A stretch of 64,000 bases of DNA from Antedon mediterranea (Eukaryota > Echinodermata > Crinoidea > Comatulida > Antedonidae): NCBI RefSeq assembly GCF_964355755.1, contig NC_092676.1, positions 22,612,288-22,676,287 on the forward strand, written 5' to 3'. A model generated the notes under the pieces. It was not told the DNA's origin. It did no database searches and worked only from the letters and a program-made list of their open reading frames with translations. Shown piece after piece: positions 47,401-59,749 of this stretch; the first letter of the stretch is position 1; the number at the start of each line of letters is the position of its first letter. Position numbers and translations under genes: made by a program.

Positions 47401-49046
47401 GTATTATATGCATTGATTGCAATAATAAAAAAATTATAATAAATGTATAAAGCAATGATTCCTATTTCCATACATAACACTCATTCTCGATTTTCTCATC
47501 ATATGCAAGGCCAATCCCGCCAAAATACAAAAGTGAAACGAACATCTTATATATTGAAGGCAGTCCCCGCCGAATACAAAAGTAAACGTTTTCATCATCT
47601 CGTAAACCCATCAATGACTAGATACAACATAACGTACGTAAAAAATACAAAGCGTTATATAAAATATGAACAACCCTCGTGTCCGAAAACTGGCAACAAA
47701 TAATTGCATCAAAATGAGGAAGACAGAGACAGACAACAAAAAATTAAACTAAGCACGGCTTTTAGTTTATAAATTGTTCACCGTGTAATACGTTAATATT
47801 CTTCTGAAGGCTACCAAAAGTTTAAATATTTGAACTCGTTTCATGCCTAAATTCTCTTTACACTTTACAATACAATAGTACTTATGTTCGCCCCCTCATA
47901 CGGCTGTAATTGAGGAGATGTGGAGATAACTATTACCAACCATAAATGATTAGATTTATTAATCGACGAACAACCAGCTAATAATACAGTTCCACATTGA
48001 GCAGACGGTAAAATGGCGGCAACGTATCATGGCACTGTACATTCACATTGAAAGAAAGACATTAACTGGAAGAATTTATTCCTTAATTTAAGGCCCTTCA
48101 CCTCGGGAATGTGAATATTACTTGGTCACAAACACTGTACTTTTTAAAAATTCGTTTCAGTCAGGCGTAGGTAACACATCAAAAGTGAACATAATCCACT
48201 TACACCAAACATGACGTAACTAAGTTTCTATCTCTGTCGAACTGAAATACAATTTCAATTTTATACAATTTCCTTATTTAAATTTTATCTAACATTTAAT
48301 TATGAAGAGTAATTTGATTAATCAATTTGTAATTCGAAATGTAGCAGAATAGGCACATCATCAGGTGTTATGCACCGTAGGCTCATAATCTGCACGTTAC
48401 ACGCGCGTGCGCAGTTGAGTAATTTATTTAGACAAATTTACATAATTTTCCTCCCGTCTATGCAATTATGGTCTAATTAACTATCAAAACGAGTCGGTGT
48501 TGAAGCCAAAAGACTAAACAAATTAACTAAACATACTGTAGTGACGTCATATAAACCTAATTAATATAGGTACAAATACTGATATGGAATGAAAAATAAC
48601 TAATAAATTAAATACAAATTAAAGAAAATATTATGATTTATACACTATTACTCCTATAATATGAATCTAATGCTGTCGTCGACATTATAATATAACGGCT
48701 AATAAATTGTTAGAAAAAAATAATAGCGAATTGGAAGGTATAATAATCGTGTTGAAGGTTTTTTTTTTAACAATAACAGAATTGACAATTATGCTGATGA
48801 CAATAAAACACATAGTATTTCAGTCTTTTATCACTAACAACCTGGACAACACGACCAAGAAAAACAAAATATTGAACCTTCCAAATCATCATGTAATAGA
48901 ATAATCAAATCGCGTTGTGGTTTTCATCAATTAAGCCTATGTTGGTCATTGGATTCCCGGACCGTCTGCACCATAATGAGACTGGTGTTTTTATGATTAT
49001 GTGTAGATGATCCTAAAACAAGCCTGTTCTACAAGTCACAGCATAG
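44459..49046. other. interval between gene E and START gene
   Basis: AT-rich, no coding exon recognised on either strand. TGACGTCA occurs at about 45097 and 48542. This stretch contains the 3' UTR of gene E at the left and that of the START-domain gene (minus strand) at the right. Confidence 0.4.
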
Positions 49047-51765
49047 CTACGATGCTTCTTTAGGTTCCGCTGCAGCTTCCGCTTCTTCTGTCTTTTCTTC
49101 CTTCTTTTCCTCGGTCTCTCCGTTAGTTTCTGCTTTTGGAGTTTCCTCCGTCTTTGCTTCTTCTTCTTTCTCTCCATTGACTTCCGGTGTATCCTTCTTT
49201 TCTTCCTCTTCTGCTTTCTTCTCTGGTTCGGCGGCAGCCTCTTCTTCTTTCTTCTCTCCGTTTTTGGCAGCTTCAGCCTTCTCTGCTTCTTCCTTTTCCT
49301 TCTCGGCGGCTGCAGCAGCTGCTGCTTCAGCGGCTGCAGCAGCTGCTGCTTCCTTCTCAGCTGCAGCAGCTGCTTTCTTTAAGAACTATTGAAGGAGATA
49401 AAAATATCACTTTAAAGAAAAACTACAGAAATGAAAATGAAATTGATTTGCTGATAACAAATTTCGGCAAAGACTTACTTTCTATTCATATTATGTTTTT
49501 CTGACCTAACAGTTCAACTACTATTATACTATTGTATTGTCAGTAAAATAAAACTTACGCTTGATAAATCATCATATACACTGCTTGGGTAGCTGTTGTT
49601 CATTTTGTGTAGAATAGCCTTTGGTATCCAACCTTTCATGTTAATCTGATTGACAAGAATTACCTGACTGGCATTCTCATCTTCACCTGGCTTTACGATT
49701 AATCCGCCGTACATCAGCTCAGCCCTAAAAAGAAGATCAAACATAAAATATACAAGAATAAGGTAGGATGGAGATTTTACCATATACAATGGCTAATGTA
49801 ATGCATCAAATCATTATCAAGGAAGATGCTGATACAATTGCCAAAGGTTTATTTGTCTCAAATGTTTCAAGAATGATTTTCCTAAAGCCTGGTTTCCATA
49901 AAATCGCTACACCGTGTCGCCGACTGCTGTCGCCGACAGAGCGTAGCGATTCTATGGAAACGCTAGAGTTTATCGGGGATCTAGTACGCGTATACGATTC
50001 ATCGCCGACAAAATCGGCAAAGTTGAACATGGTTGAACTTTGCCGATTTGACTGCGATGAATCGGGGAGCCTTCCCGATTGTGTCGGCGACATCTGCGCG
50101 TGTAGCGATTTTAATGGAAACGCTGTAGCGATTTTAATGGAAACCAGGCTTTAGTGGGTTGTTTCGTTTTCTAGGTCTTGCTTATGAGGTTCAAACAACT
50201 AGTAAACTTGACAAAACTTTGAAATATTTGGAGACATACATTCTAGTACAAGTTTTTTTCTTCGGCGTGATCACTTTTATTTGTACTAAATGGTTTCTTC
50301 AGTTGGCCAACGTTTCTAAACTGGTCTACACTGGAAACGTTGGAAAACCTTTCTTGCCAAATTCCAAGTTTCGATCAAGCTTTCAAACTAAGTTTTCTAT
50401 TGTGGACTAGGTTGTCAGAGAACTACTTTTCTGCAGCTTTCGAATATTTTTAACTGGGCTACACTGACAAACGATGGAATTTATGTTGTACTCTGAGGTT
50501 GCTCATGTTTGTGTGGTATAGTCTGCAGTACACTGGCAACATTTGTTGCAAACTCGAAAACATTTTCCAAAGTGTGCTCATGTAGACTAGTTGACAAACT
50601 TCGATAAACAGCAAATTTGCAGAAGCCTACACTAACTTTATTTCTTAAACGTGGAATTTGGTAAAACAACAATGTAGTTGTTTTCTGTGGGAATGGACCT
50701 TACCGGGTAATTGTGCTTTTATTTGCAGGTTTGGTAGGATGGTTGCAAGCTTTGAACACATAGACACTCTGCTTAGGATCGTCGGATTTCTTTGATGCTG
50801 CGCACTGTACCATGTCACGGTTTGTGTATGGTGGTGGCAACTTAATTGTGCTGTAAAAACAATGAGAAAATATAAGAGAAAATATTAGAGCAAGCTTATA
50901 AAGCAAAATGTGGTTAGGTTCAACCACGATTAGTGTTGCCGTGACTCGAACTTAACCATAAGATAATTTCAGTAGATTAGTATTTTTTCATATTATATAT
51001 CTAAGGCCGTTATCTCGAAAAATATAAGTAGAAGTAAACTTGAGGGAGACTCAATAAATGCCATGGAGGTGACCAGGAAAAACATTTCCTACGTCATTTC
51101 AAGACTTTTCAGTTTTGTTATATGAATGGATATTATAAATGAAGATTATAGTTTATTTGGAATATTCTAATGTTTAACCTCTGCTCAAAATATAAAATAA
51201 AAAGGAGAGGACCAGGTTTCCAAACCAATGAATAGATGACAAAAATTGCGTTATATATACAACTTACGTATACATAATTCTAAAATCTTCCTTCGTTTCC
51301 AACACTTCTGAGACAATTTTCTTATTCCATTTTTTTCGTTCATCAAGATCTGTAAAAAGTTCCACAGCTGCAAAGAAAAATATTTAATAAACCATTGAAT
51401 TTTAACAATAATTATGAAAACTGACGTTTTAAGAATTTGTGAAATAAAATTTGACGTTTTATAACATTATTTTTCATTGCATGCATACAATAACGATAGG
51501 GCGTGTGTTCGTATCAATATCAAAGATAAAAGTGATAGCGCCATCTATATGCCAACACAAGTTTCGGCCAAAAAAATGAACAGCTGCGTAGTGTAATTGC
51601 CGTCATACATAGAATTATTATTATCATAATTATATTTTGATGACCACTTACAAAAAGCTGAATATTATTTTTGGCTATCGTATTATTGAAACATAAACAA
51701 CATTTTATTAGAGGGTACGATTTCTTACCTCGATCGAAAGAAACGTTTGGCAGGTCGATTATACC
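49047..51765 (-). CDS. START-domain lipid-transfer protein, 5' incomplete
   Basis: Five minus-strand exons join in frame (51729-51765, 51268-51367, 50704-50850, 49559-49724, 49047-49385), giving 262 residues of the C-terminal part. The first four encode the middle and end of a START lipid-binding domain. Its hallmarks are AVELFTDLDERKKWN, LPPPYTNRDMV, and GLIVKPGEDENASQVILVNQ followed by MKGWIPKAILHKM. The last exon encodes about 112 residues almost entirely of Lys, Glu and Ala, with (A)n runs and NGE(K/T) motifs, probably a charged, partly helical or disordered tail. START proteins bind a lipid or sterol in a hydrophobic pocket. The subfamily (PCTP/STARD10-like or other) is not settled. The N-terminal START exons and start codon were not found. 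They may lie in the AT-rich DNA to the right or beyond the window. Confidence 0.85.
49885..50151. mobile_element. MITE with AAGCCTGGTTTCC ends
   Basis: A 267-bp element in an intron of the START gene. Termini AAGCCTGGTTTCCATAAAAT and its near complement form inverted repeats of about 27 bp with one or two mismatches, flanked by TA on both sides (49883-49884 and 50152-50153). The interior has palindromic GCCGACxxxxTCGGC and CGATTC pieces that extend the hairpin. There is no transposase frame, so it is non-autonomous. Confidence 0.8.
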
Positions 51766-54700
51766 CTAAAAAAATAATAAAATTTAAATATTAATGGTTT
51801 ATTCCTAATTAAACACTAAAAATATAGAAATATAAGAGTTTTTTTACCAACCAAATGGTTGAAATCATATTCCGGTAGAATAATTGGCAATGTGCCTATT
51901 TTAACTAACATGATAAAAAATGGATGGTCTGGTTTGCATAGACCAGAATATTGGCGAGGGACAGAGAGGCAGCTGGTAGTACCATCATCGAGGGTACTTC
52001 ACCAGAGGTTATGGAATTATCGGAAATCCATGCTATTATAACCTCTTCTGTGGAATAGGAAGACGAAGCTTTCTACTAAAACAGAATTAGGTTTAAAGTA
52101 ACCGCCGGCACAAATTATTATTACTCACAATCAGTTACAAATATTTTGTTTACTATATTATATTAATTCACGTTTTGTTCACATTTGTTATTGTTAGTCT
52201 TATCATTTCCCAAATGGAAAATAATGATATTAGGAACCCAGATGAAGAAAATAGGTTGTTTATGGATAAATACCCGTAAATATAAATTTGATACCCTCTC
52301 GACAAACCGGTATTTCCTCGATTACAGAAAAATGTATGTCGACTGTTTCCTTATTAGTAAATAAGTCAAATTTGTTAGCATACTAGATGGCGATAAGATA
52401 TGCAAAATAGGCATTCGTTGCTGATAGAAGACAAGTCTGCTAAGACGATTTCAATATTCTACGGTTAATTAGGTCATATCCCTGACGGGCAATCCAAATA
52501 CAAAGAGAGACCTGCCTATGAATTATTAATGAAGCAAGAATATTATTAAACTATCTAATTTTAGTATAAATTACACCAAGCAAAAAAGGTGACGAAAGCC
52601 TTGACAATTTATATGATATTATGCTCAGTACCGGTATAATAACGTCCAGATAATAAAGAAAAATGAAGACAACAAAATACGACGAAATCATAGTCATACG
52701 TAAATAATATCCACTTTCAACACAATCTCGCCCTTAGACATCAATCTCCTATTATTTCATTAAGATATGAAAATGAAGATAATGTACTGAAAGGTTATGA
52801 TGATAAATACTAAAGATGATGATAGTGTATTGGAAAGTAATAAGGAAGATGCTGCATGGAAGGTGATGAAGAAGATGCTGCATGGAACGTGATTATGAAG
52901 ATAGTGTACTGAAAAGTGATGAAAATACTGTAAAAGTGATGATGAAAATACTGTACTGGAAACTGATGATGAAAATACTGTATTTGAACGTGATGATGAA
53001 AATACTGTACTGGACAGTGATGATGAAGATACTGTAGTGGAAAGTAATGATGAAAATACTGTACTGGAAAATGATGAAGAATATACTGTATTGGAAACTA
53101 ATCAAAAAGATAAAGTCATGGAAAGTGATAATGGAGATACTGCATTTGAACGTGATGATGGAGATACTGCATTTGAACGTGATGATGGAGATACTGTATT
53201 TGAACGTGATGATGGAGATACTGTATTTGAAGATGATAAAAACACATTGTACTTGAAAAGGATGACGATGATACTGATGATGACGATGATACTGATGATG
53301 ACGATGTTGTTAATATTACTAAGATACACTGATAATAAAATGACGAATAAATATTGATAATATACTTTGTTACTACATACTAAATTGCTAATGAAAATGA
53401 CAGTTTCTCTAATAATTAACATGTAGTAACCTCACTTTCACTTATCTGAACATTACATAGTTGGTGTGTCATCATCGGACCTATGTGTCATCAATAGATG
53501 TATCATCAAAATACATCTAATAATCACTATTAACCATTACTCAGTCTGTAATCTTCTATTTTTTGTCTTTATAACCCACGCAATAATTATAAATACAAAA
53601 ACATCTACAATTTATCATTATTTAACTCCTTCATAGCTATACCAAACGATTGTTTTGCAAGCAAACCTGAGCGTTTGCCAGCTTAGCCCCTGGGGTTTCT
53701 CTCCTCCGTCTATCGATTGTTGTAAATGATTAATTCTTGCTAACCGAATGCGTGATTTCTGCCTCATGCATAATAAACTACACGGTGTAGTTATTCACCT
53801 TATAAGGATATCTACGACTACGAAAAATGATAATTATTATTAGAAACACTGTCCATGCAATCTTTGATGGGTTAATAGTAAATACCGGTAACTAACTACT
53901 GTAAATGATATTTTCAAAACTAAACGTTTATTTTGTTATGTGATGATTAAGAACTTACTGATAAGCACTGTAACTACGAAATATATAAATTGAAATTTAT
54001 GCGATACGAGTTGTGAAGGTGTGGTCACGATTTTGTAAGCTGTCTGCTTACATACGATGTCTGCTTACATACGATGTTTCCTATCGTTTGATTTTATATT
54101 TTTCTAAATGTATATCTATTCATGAATGGATAACATAGCTCTTTTCTGTTCAATATAATTGTGTAAAAGCCATTTTAAAGAACTGTAAAACGTGTTTTAG
54201 GTAGGTTATCTATTTTTGTTATGAAAAAATGGGACTTTTTTGGATAGTATGGTCACAGATGGTTAGGGCTATAATGACAGCGACGAAAATAATGACGTAG
54301 ACAAAAAGACGACGTAACGATGATACACGGTCACTGTGATCATGACGATGATGCATATAATGTTACAATGCATTACAATACCATTAATGTCATTTTCCAA
54401 ACGTTATGAAACAATAGCCTTAAATATGTCTAAACTGAAACTGAAACTTTTTGTTAGACAGAAAATGTTATCACAAAATTTCAACATTGAGTTGCTATTT
54501 ACAATACCTATGGCGTTAATAATTTATGTAGTAAAGCAACGAATATAAAAGTATAAAAACACGATTTCAATAAATATCTTAAAGGGACTGTGCGGTATTA
54601 GCTGGCATAAGTATGCTTAATAATCACGCATGTAAAGTACGGGTACGCGCGCGTTAAAACAAGTGCGCGTACTGATTCATTCAACGAAGATGGCTAAATT

Positions 54701-56681
54701 GAATCCTAATCTTAAAATGGTGTTAATTAAAATACATGCTTAACATATAACTAGATGATAACGCACCTTTAAAAGACACTAAAACATCAACGATGTCAAC
54801 GAATGAACTCGCAATTAGCATATTCATTACAAAAGTAATTGAAGAATATTTAAATGTGAAATATCGAGTAGAGACATGTCCTAATGCAAGCGTGTACAGT
54901 GTGTGATGAGTAGAAGAAAGACAATAATGCCAATATGTTTAACATATCTACGTTAATGTAGCGTGCAGCAATTAACCGTTGGGTTCGGTTCTTTAATATA
55001 ATGTGTTTATCAGCAATAGGGATGGGAACTATAACTATAAATATTAATGGTGTTTAGTTAGTTAATGCTGTAGGTCCATAATAGGTAATTTTTAACAGTA
55101 AACAACGTAAATACATAGAAACACCCATATTATATTCCGGCGGACCAACCTTAATAATAGTCGAATGGCCATGGCGTCCCTGTGTTAAAATGTATTTTCA
55201 CCAAATATTATCTTAGGAGTGTCCCAAAAGTAGTTCTACTGTATGGAAGTAATTTGTTTCCATCATATTCAGGTTCTTACTTACAAAATTAAAAAAGCCG
55301 TGTGCTAGAATGAGTTCAGGATTATTTTGGTCTTTCTTCACTGTGCTATGATACTAGCCACGGAAACTATGACAAGAGTGTTGGAAAATAATAATATATA
55401 CCTACGCCCATAAATCTATAGTGAAGAAACATGGAAATAAAAATCATTCAAATTTTACCGTAAAATCTACACTTATAAAAATAAGGGCTTCGACAAAAAC
55501 CATACACTTTTACAGTAATGGTTGATTGTGTCACATGATGACATTTTAGTTTTGTTCGAAACGCAATAAAATTTGATATGTGCTTGGTTGGCGGGAAGTA
55601 AGCCAAACCTGGCGTTCTTCCTTCCGGGAAAAAGATCGCTCATATAGTACATGCAAATTATGGACTTCGCTTTGCTGTTGTATCTATTATAAAATACAAG
55701 AATACTGGCACAATTCCAGATACCATCACGGAGGTGTAAACATTTAGATTTATACAATACACAGGTTTAAAGCAAGAAGTAAGGAATGTTATTAATGTGT
55801 AAAGGAGGGTAAACTATGCCTACTGACCATACAGTATGTAATTAGGTCAAGGAACGATCTAGGAATTGAGAAATGTTCTGAACAGGCAGGATGACCTTGC
55901 ACTCGAGTTTGTAGAAGTCTACAGATTATTTAACAACCTTCATTGACGGGGAAAGCGCACTTGACCTTGTCCAAAACCATTGGCCAGCGCTGGAAGAGAT
56001 GCAAAGCCGGAGCCGGGAATGGGGGAGGGGGACCAACATAGTTTCGTTGTGTACTCAAAGTAGTACTCGTCGTCACTTAATATACACACACAGTTTACAC
56101 TCTGTCCTCTAAAAAAGCACAATTTTAAATAGTAAAAGGCTTTCAAGTTAAGTTTTTTGATCAGGAACCGAGTTCAGACATCGTCACTGCCTGGGGCAGA
56201 TGGCCTAGCATCAACCTGTAGGCCAAGGGCAATGCGTTTATAAACAGTATTATGGAAACGCTGTTTGAATGTTTGCCTACTGTGTTGACAACTATTTAAT
56301 TGGTTTATAAACACTACTTGGTGGGTGTTCTATAGGTGATAAAATGACCATGGTCATAATTTGGCGAGGAATTCGAAGTGTAACGTTCAAGCTGTTAAAT
56401 TGTTACACTTTCTTTAATCATTTTCATCAGGGTTACGAGACAGTAGTCAACCATTTTGTTTGTAGTTAGCGTATAAACTTTCAATTCAACTGTAAAATAC
56501 TGAATAATTCAAATGTAGTAAATTAAATATACATATCTCGAATCATTGGTATTTATTATTAATTAGGAAATGACAGTTAGAAGTTCAATGACACTAAACA
56601 ACAGGTTTGCAGAGCTGTAAATTATTACCTAAATGTTTGCCATTCTTACTACTTAATTTATTAGGCCTAAAGCTGTAAATT
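51766..56681. other. gene-poor interval
   Basis: Upstream side of the START gene on the minus strand. Missing N-terminal exons of that gene may lie here but none was identified. AT-rich, with a GATGAAAATACTGT minisatellite at 52.77-53.27 kb and a short inverted repeat near 52.0 kb (AGAGGTTAT/ATAACCTCT). Confidence 0.4.
52770..53265. repeat. 27-bp minisatellite
   Basis: Degenerate at the left and well conserved at the right (53130-53230), with units such as GATGATGGAGATACTGTATT plus seven bases. Since 27 is a multiple of three, open frames run through it on both strands (ERDDGDTVF repeated on plus), but no splice or start context makes them credible genes. Confidence 0.8.
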
Positions 56682-56684
56682 TAA

Positions 56685-57509
56685 GGGCCTGTTTCTATAG
56701 AGCAGAGAATACGGTTTTGAATACCGTTCTTTTCAAGAACCGTTTTTTCTTGTCAGCAGAAATGGGTCCCCACAAAAAACCACAAAAAAGAACCGATCTT
56801 AAAAACGGTTTCAAAAACCCCAATTGATTGCAGTCTCGATCGCAAAGAACCGTTCTGAAACCGGTTTCCGTGGAGCAAATTTTAGCTGCAACACAATCGC
56901 GGTCTCAATTTGACCCCAAAAACTGAACTCTCCAGTCTGCTGCACTGGGACGATTGCGGTCAACTCGCAGTCAAACCTTTATTTCTCTAGATAGTGAGTA
57001 TTTTATTTAACTAAAAAATGTTGACCGATGCCATTACGAGGTTCGTAAAAAATATGTGAAGGGAAGAAGATGAGGGGGCTTGTCGGGAGTCGGAAGAAAG
57101 ACTCACGTAGGCCTAAGGCCTACATGTTTTTAAGAATATTGTAAAGCGTGTGAAAGCTAGACGAGTTCAACTTGACAATATCAGAGGCCAATCATAGTAC
57201 CTCTACTTTAACCAAGGACCACAATAACGTTTCAGGTAATAATTCCCCCTTCTATGATGAAATGGATGCTATTTCTTGGGGATCGCGCTATGTGAAAAAA
57301 AATAAACATGACCTCGATCCAATCACGCTTCCGCCTAACGAACTGCATTGTGGTGTATATAATGATGTCATTCATAACGAACGCACATGGACGGAACCGG
57401 TTTTATTGGAGTAAAAATTGAGCTGCAACGCGATCTTTATTTATAAACAACAGCCGAAACCGGTTTCCAAAAAACCGTTCTTTTTTTATTTTTCAATAGA
57501 AACAGGCCC
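56685..57509. mobile_element. PIF/Harbinger-type non-autonomous element
   Basis: An 825-bp element with inverted termini GGGCCTGTTTCTATAGA and TCAATAGAAACAGGCCC, flanked by TAA on both sides (56682-56684 and 57510-57512). The 3-bp TWA duplication and GGGCCTGTTTCTA end are typical of the Harbinger superfamily. Subterminal AACCGTTCT and ACCGGTTTCC words occur in both orientations. An open frame of about 80 codons at 57172-57414 lacks an ATG start and shows no transposase motif, so the element is probably a deletion derivative. Confidence 0.85.
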
Positions 57510-57813
57510 TAAGGGTAAGGCAAGAACTTGTCCATTTGAATCTATCGTAACTATACTATATTAGTATCATCGGTAGTTTCTGTCAATTATTGAGGAAATG
57601 GTTACCGTAGTCAATTGTTGGAGTTTATATATTTGTAAGAATCACTATATATGACTCGAGCAACCTCTTTGTGTTCTTCTTTTATATAAAATAGCATGAG
57701 GTATAATTATATTAGCTATCCTTTTATTTATATGTGACTAGACCTATGAACTGTTTTATTATATATATGAAATGAAAAGGGTAATAAACTTAAGTATACT
57801 TCAGAAGTGATAA

Positions 57814-57947
57814 TAGTCTAAATGCTAGGCTCTTTGTATAGTCTAAATGTTAGGCTCTTTGTATAGTCTAACTCTTTGTATAGTCTAAATGTTAGGCTCT
57901 TTGTATAGTCTAAATGTTAGGCTCTTTGTATAGTCTAACTCTTTGTA
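57814..57947. repeat. 25/25/17-bp higher-order repeat
   Basis: Six tandem units in the order 25, 25, 17, 25, 25, 17 bp. The long unit begins TAGTCTAAATGTTAGGCTCT. The 17-bp form TAGTCTAACTCTTTGTA lacks eight internal bases. The array is therefore two copies of a 67-bp block. Confidence 0.95.
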
Positions 57948-58203
57948 CCGGCTAAAGTCTCCTCCAGGTACAGTTTCTATTGTAACGCGTTGATTACAGT
58001 AATTTAGTACAGTACTATTAGCAACGATAAAACACAGCAGAGGCACGCGTCAGCCAGCATGGGGTAAAACCACAAGAATATCCATGTACGGCGGTACAGA
58101 CGCGTGTCATAAATTAACGTTAGGCCTACTAAAAACATTGGACTACAGCATTAAAACAACAATTGCAATGATTATACGGAAGTTGATATTATACAGACAG
58201 AAG

Positions 58204-58220
58204 GGGGGGGGGGGGGGGGT
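58204..58220. repeat. poly-G run
   Basis: An uninterrupted run of about 17 G on the plus strand. Its length is a likely assembly or sequencing uncertainty. Confidence 0.9.
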
Positions 58221-58639
58221 AATTGAACTCTACCAAAAGTAAAAAAAATATTAAGGAATTACATTTAACTAACGATCATGGTCTACAAGTACAATGACAA
58301 TGTCCATGGTTCTCGCCGCAGTTCTAATGACAATCGTGATTGTTAAAGACAAGTAAACACTTAAATCATTCCTGGTTAATTTGTTGACTTGGATATGATA
58401 TACAACGATCTGTTAACCTGTCACGATATTTAAACATTGACGTAATTAGTGACATAAGAGATAGCACTTAATAACAAATAAAATGTTTGATTAAATGATA
58501 CTGATTTACATAAAGACGCGTGGTGTCATTGTGATGGTGCCATTGTAATGGTGACATTTTGTGATGGGGGAAATGCGAAGAGGTATATTTGTGATAAGGA
58601 CATTGTAAGTGACATGAGAGAACAGAATGACATTATGAA

Positions 58640-58848
58640 AAAGTGACATGTGAGAGAGTGACATTGTGAGAACGCGACATTGTGAGAACGCGACATTGTG
58701 AGAGCGCGACATTGTGAGAGAGTGACAATGTGAGAGCGCGACAATGTGAGAGCGTGACAATGTGAGAGCGTGACAATGTGAGAGCGTGACAATGTGAGAG
58801 CGTGACAATGTGAGAGCGTGACAATGTGAGAGCGTGACAATGTGAAAG
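58640..58848. repeat. 16-bp minisatellite GTGACAATGTGAGAGC
   Basis: About thirteen units of GTGACAATGTGAGAGC and close variants (GCGACATTGTGAGAAC at the left end). The right part is nearly perfect. Minus-strand reading frames with SRSHIVTLSHC repeats are artefacts of this array. Confidence 0.95.
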
Positions 58849-58876
58849 CATAGAGATATTATATAATATCTCTATG
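58849..58876. repeat. 28-bp perfect palindrome
   Basis: CATAGAGATATTAT followed directly by its reverse complement, no spacer, immediately after the last unit of the 16-bp minisatellite. Confidence 0.9.
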
Positions 58877-59368
58877 GTGAAAGTTACAATGTGAAAGTTA
58901 CAAGTACGGTAACAATGTGAGGGCGAGAATTCGATGGAGACAATGCGATCTTGACACAATGCGAGAGTGATAATGCGAGGCTGCGAGGGTGATAACGTGA
59001 GGTTGCACTGTGATTGAAAATGAAATGATAAATACAGAAAACAAGGCACACATTTTGAAAACTGAAGAAATATCATGAAAAATGTAATTATAGATATCAC
59101 CATGCCAGTAAAGAAAACTAAACGAGAATTGCAGATGATTCACTCAAATACGATGATACCAAAACAAGTCATGCACACTTCTACCGTAATTAAAATATGG
59201 AAAGAGACTACAGTTGAGTGAATTTACTACTTTACTCATTATGAAATGACTGTTAGAAGTCCGGGTGTATAAATTAGATCAACTTTATTCACGCATTAGG
59301 TTGACGGCAACACTAAAAGGTGTGATGATTCATATAGAAAAGATGAGTCGAACTCAGTTGAAATATCC

Positions 59369-59406
59369 AATAATAATAATAATAATAATATTAATAATAA
59401 TAATAA
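59369..59406. repeat. AAT microsatellite
   Basis: (AAT)n run of about twelve triplets with one ATT interruption. Confidence 0.9.
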
Positions 59407-59647
59407 CACTAATATTTTTTAGTTTTTGCCTACTGTATTGCGTTAGAAGATTTTAAAACTTGGGTTGTTACTGAAAATAATACTCCGAGTAGACAAACAA
59501 ACTCATGAGAAAGAGATGTATTCAATATTGATGATTGGGAAAAAATGGGGATGTTTGTTGTCAAATCACTCCATCATCCCGTACACAGGGCCTAACCCCC
59601 CACACAGGGCCTCCAATCACTGCGGGATATAAGTACACTAAAAAATC

Positions 59648-59749
59648 ATGCCAAGTAAGCCTACAAACGCTTCAAATTCGATGTTGTTGATGAAAAGGTC
59701 AATTCGCACAGAAACACACCCTTTCCCGTCTGTTTTAATAAGATTCCAG
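59648..59749 (+). CDS. possible isolated first coding exon
   Basis: An ATG-initiated frame of 34 codons, MPSKPTNASNSMLLMKRSIR followed by TETHPFPSVLIRFQ, runs directly into a consensus donor CAG|GTGAGT. The composition (Ser, Thr, Arg, Pro) looks protein-like, and the frame stays open for only seven codons past the donor. If real it would be the first coding exon of a plus-strand gene whose next exon lies beyond a long intron, possibly outside the window. No family is recognised. Short open frames ending at a GT are common by chance, so this is tentative. Confidence 0.25.

Larger units (their letters stand above)
57513..59647. other. repeat-rich interval
   Basis: Contains two minisatellites, a G run, a perfect palindrome and an AAT microsatellite, listed separately. 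No credible coding exon. Confidence 0.45.

Noticed and set aside
47443-47703. Plus-strand 86-codon basic frame
   Set aside because: No recognisable domain or splice continuity. Composition follows the AT-rich background.
48011-48020. AAAATGGCGGC word as the start of a gene
   Set aside because: Resembles a YY1/initiator context, but the frame closes after about 13 codons with no good donor.
49177-49504. Plus-strand Ser/Phe/Ala-rich frames
   Set aside because: Antisense shadow of the Lys/Glu/Ala-rich last exon of the START gene.
57172-57414. 80-codon plus frame inside the Harbinger-type element
   Set aside because: No ATG start and no transposase or Myb motif. Kept only as a possible remnant.
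58506-59103. Minus-strand frames with SRSHIVTLSHCHALTL repeats
   Set aside because: Produced by the 16-bp minisatellite in several frames at once, with no splice or start context.
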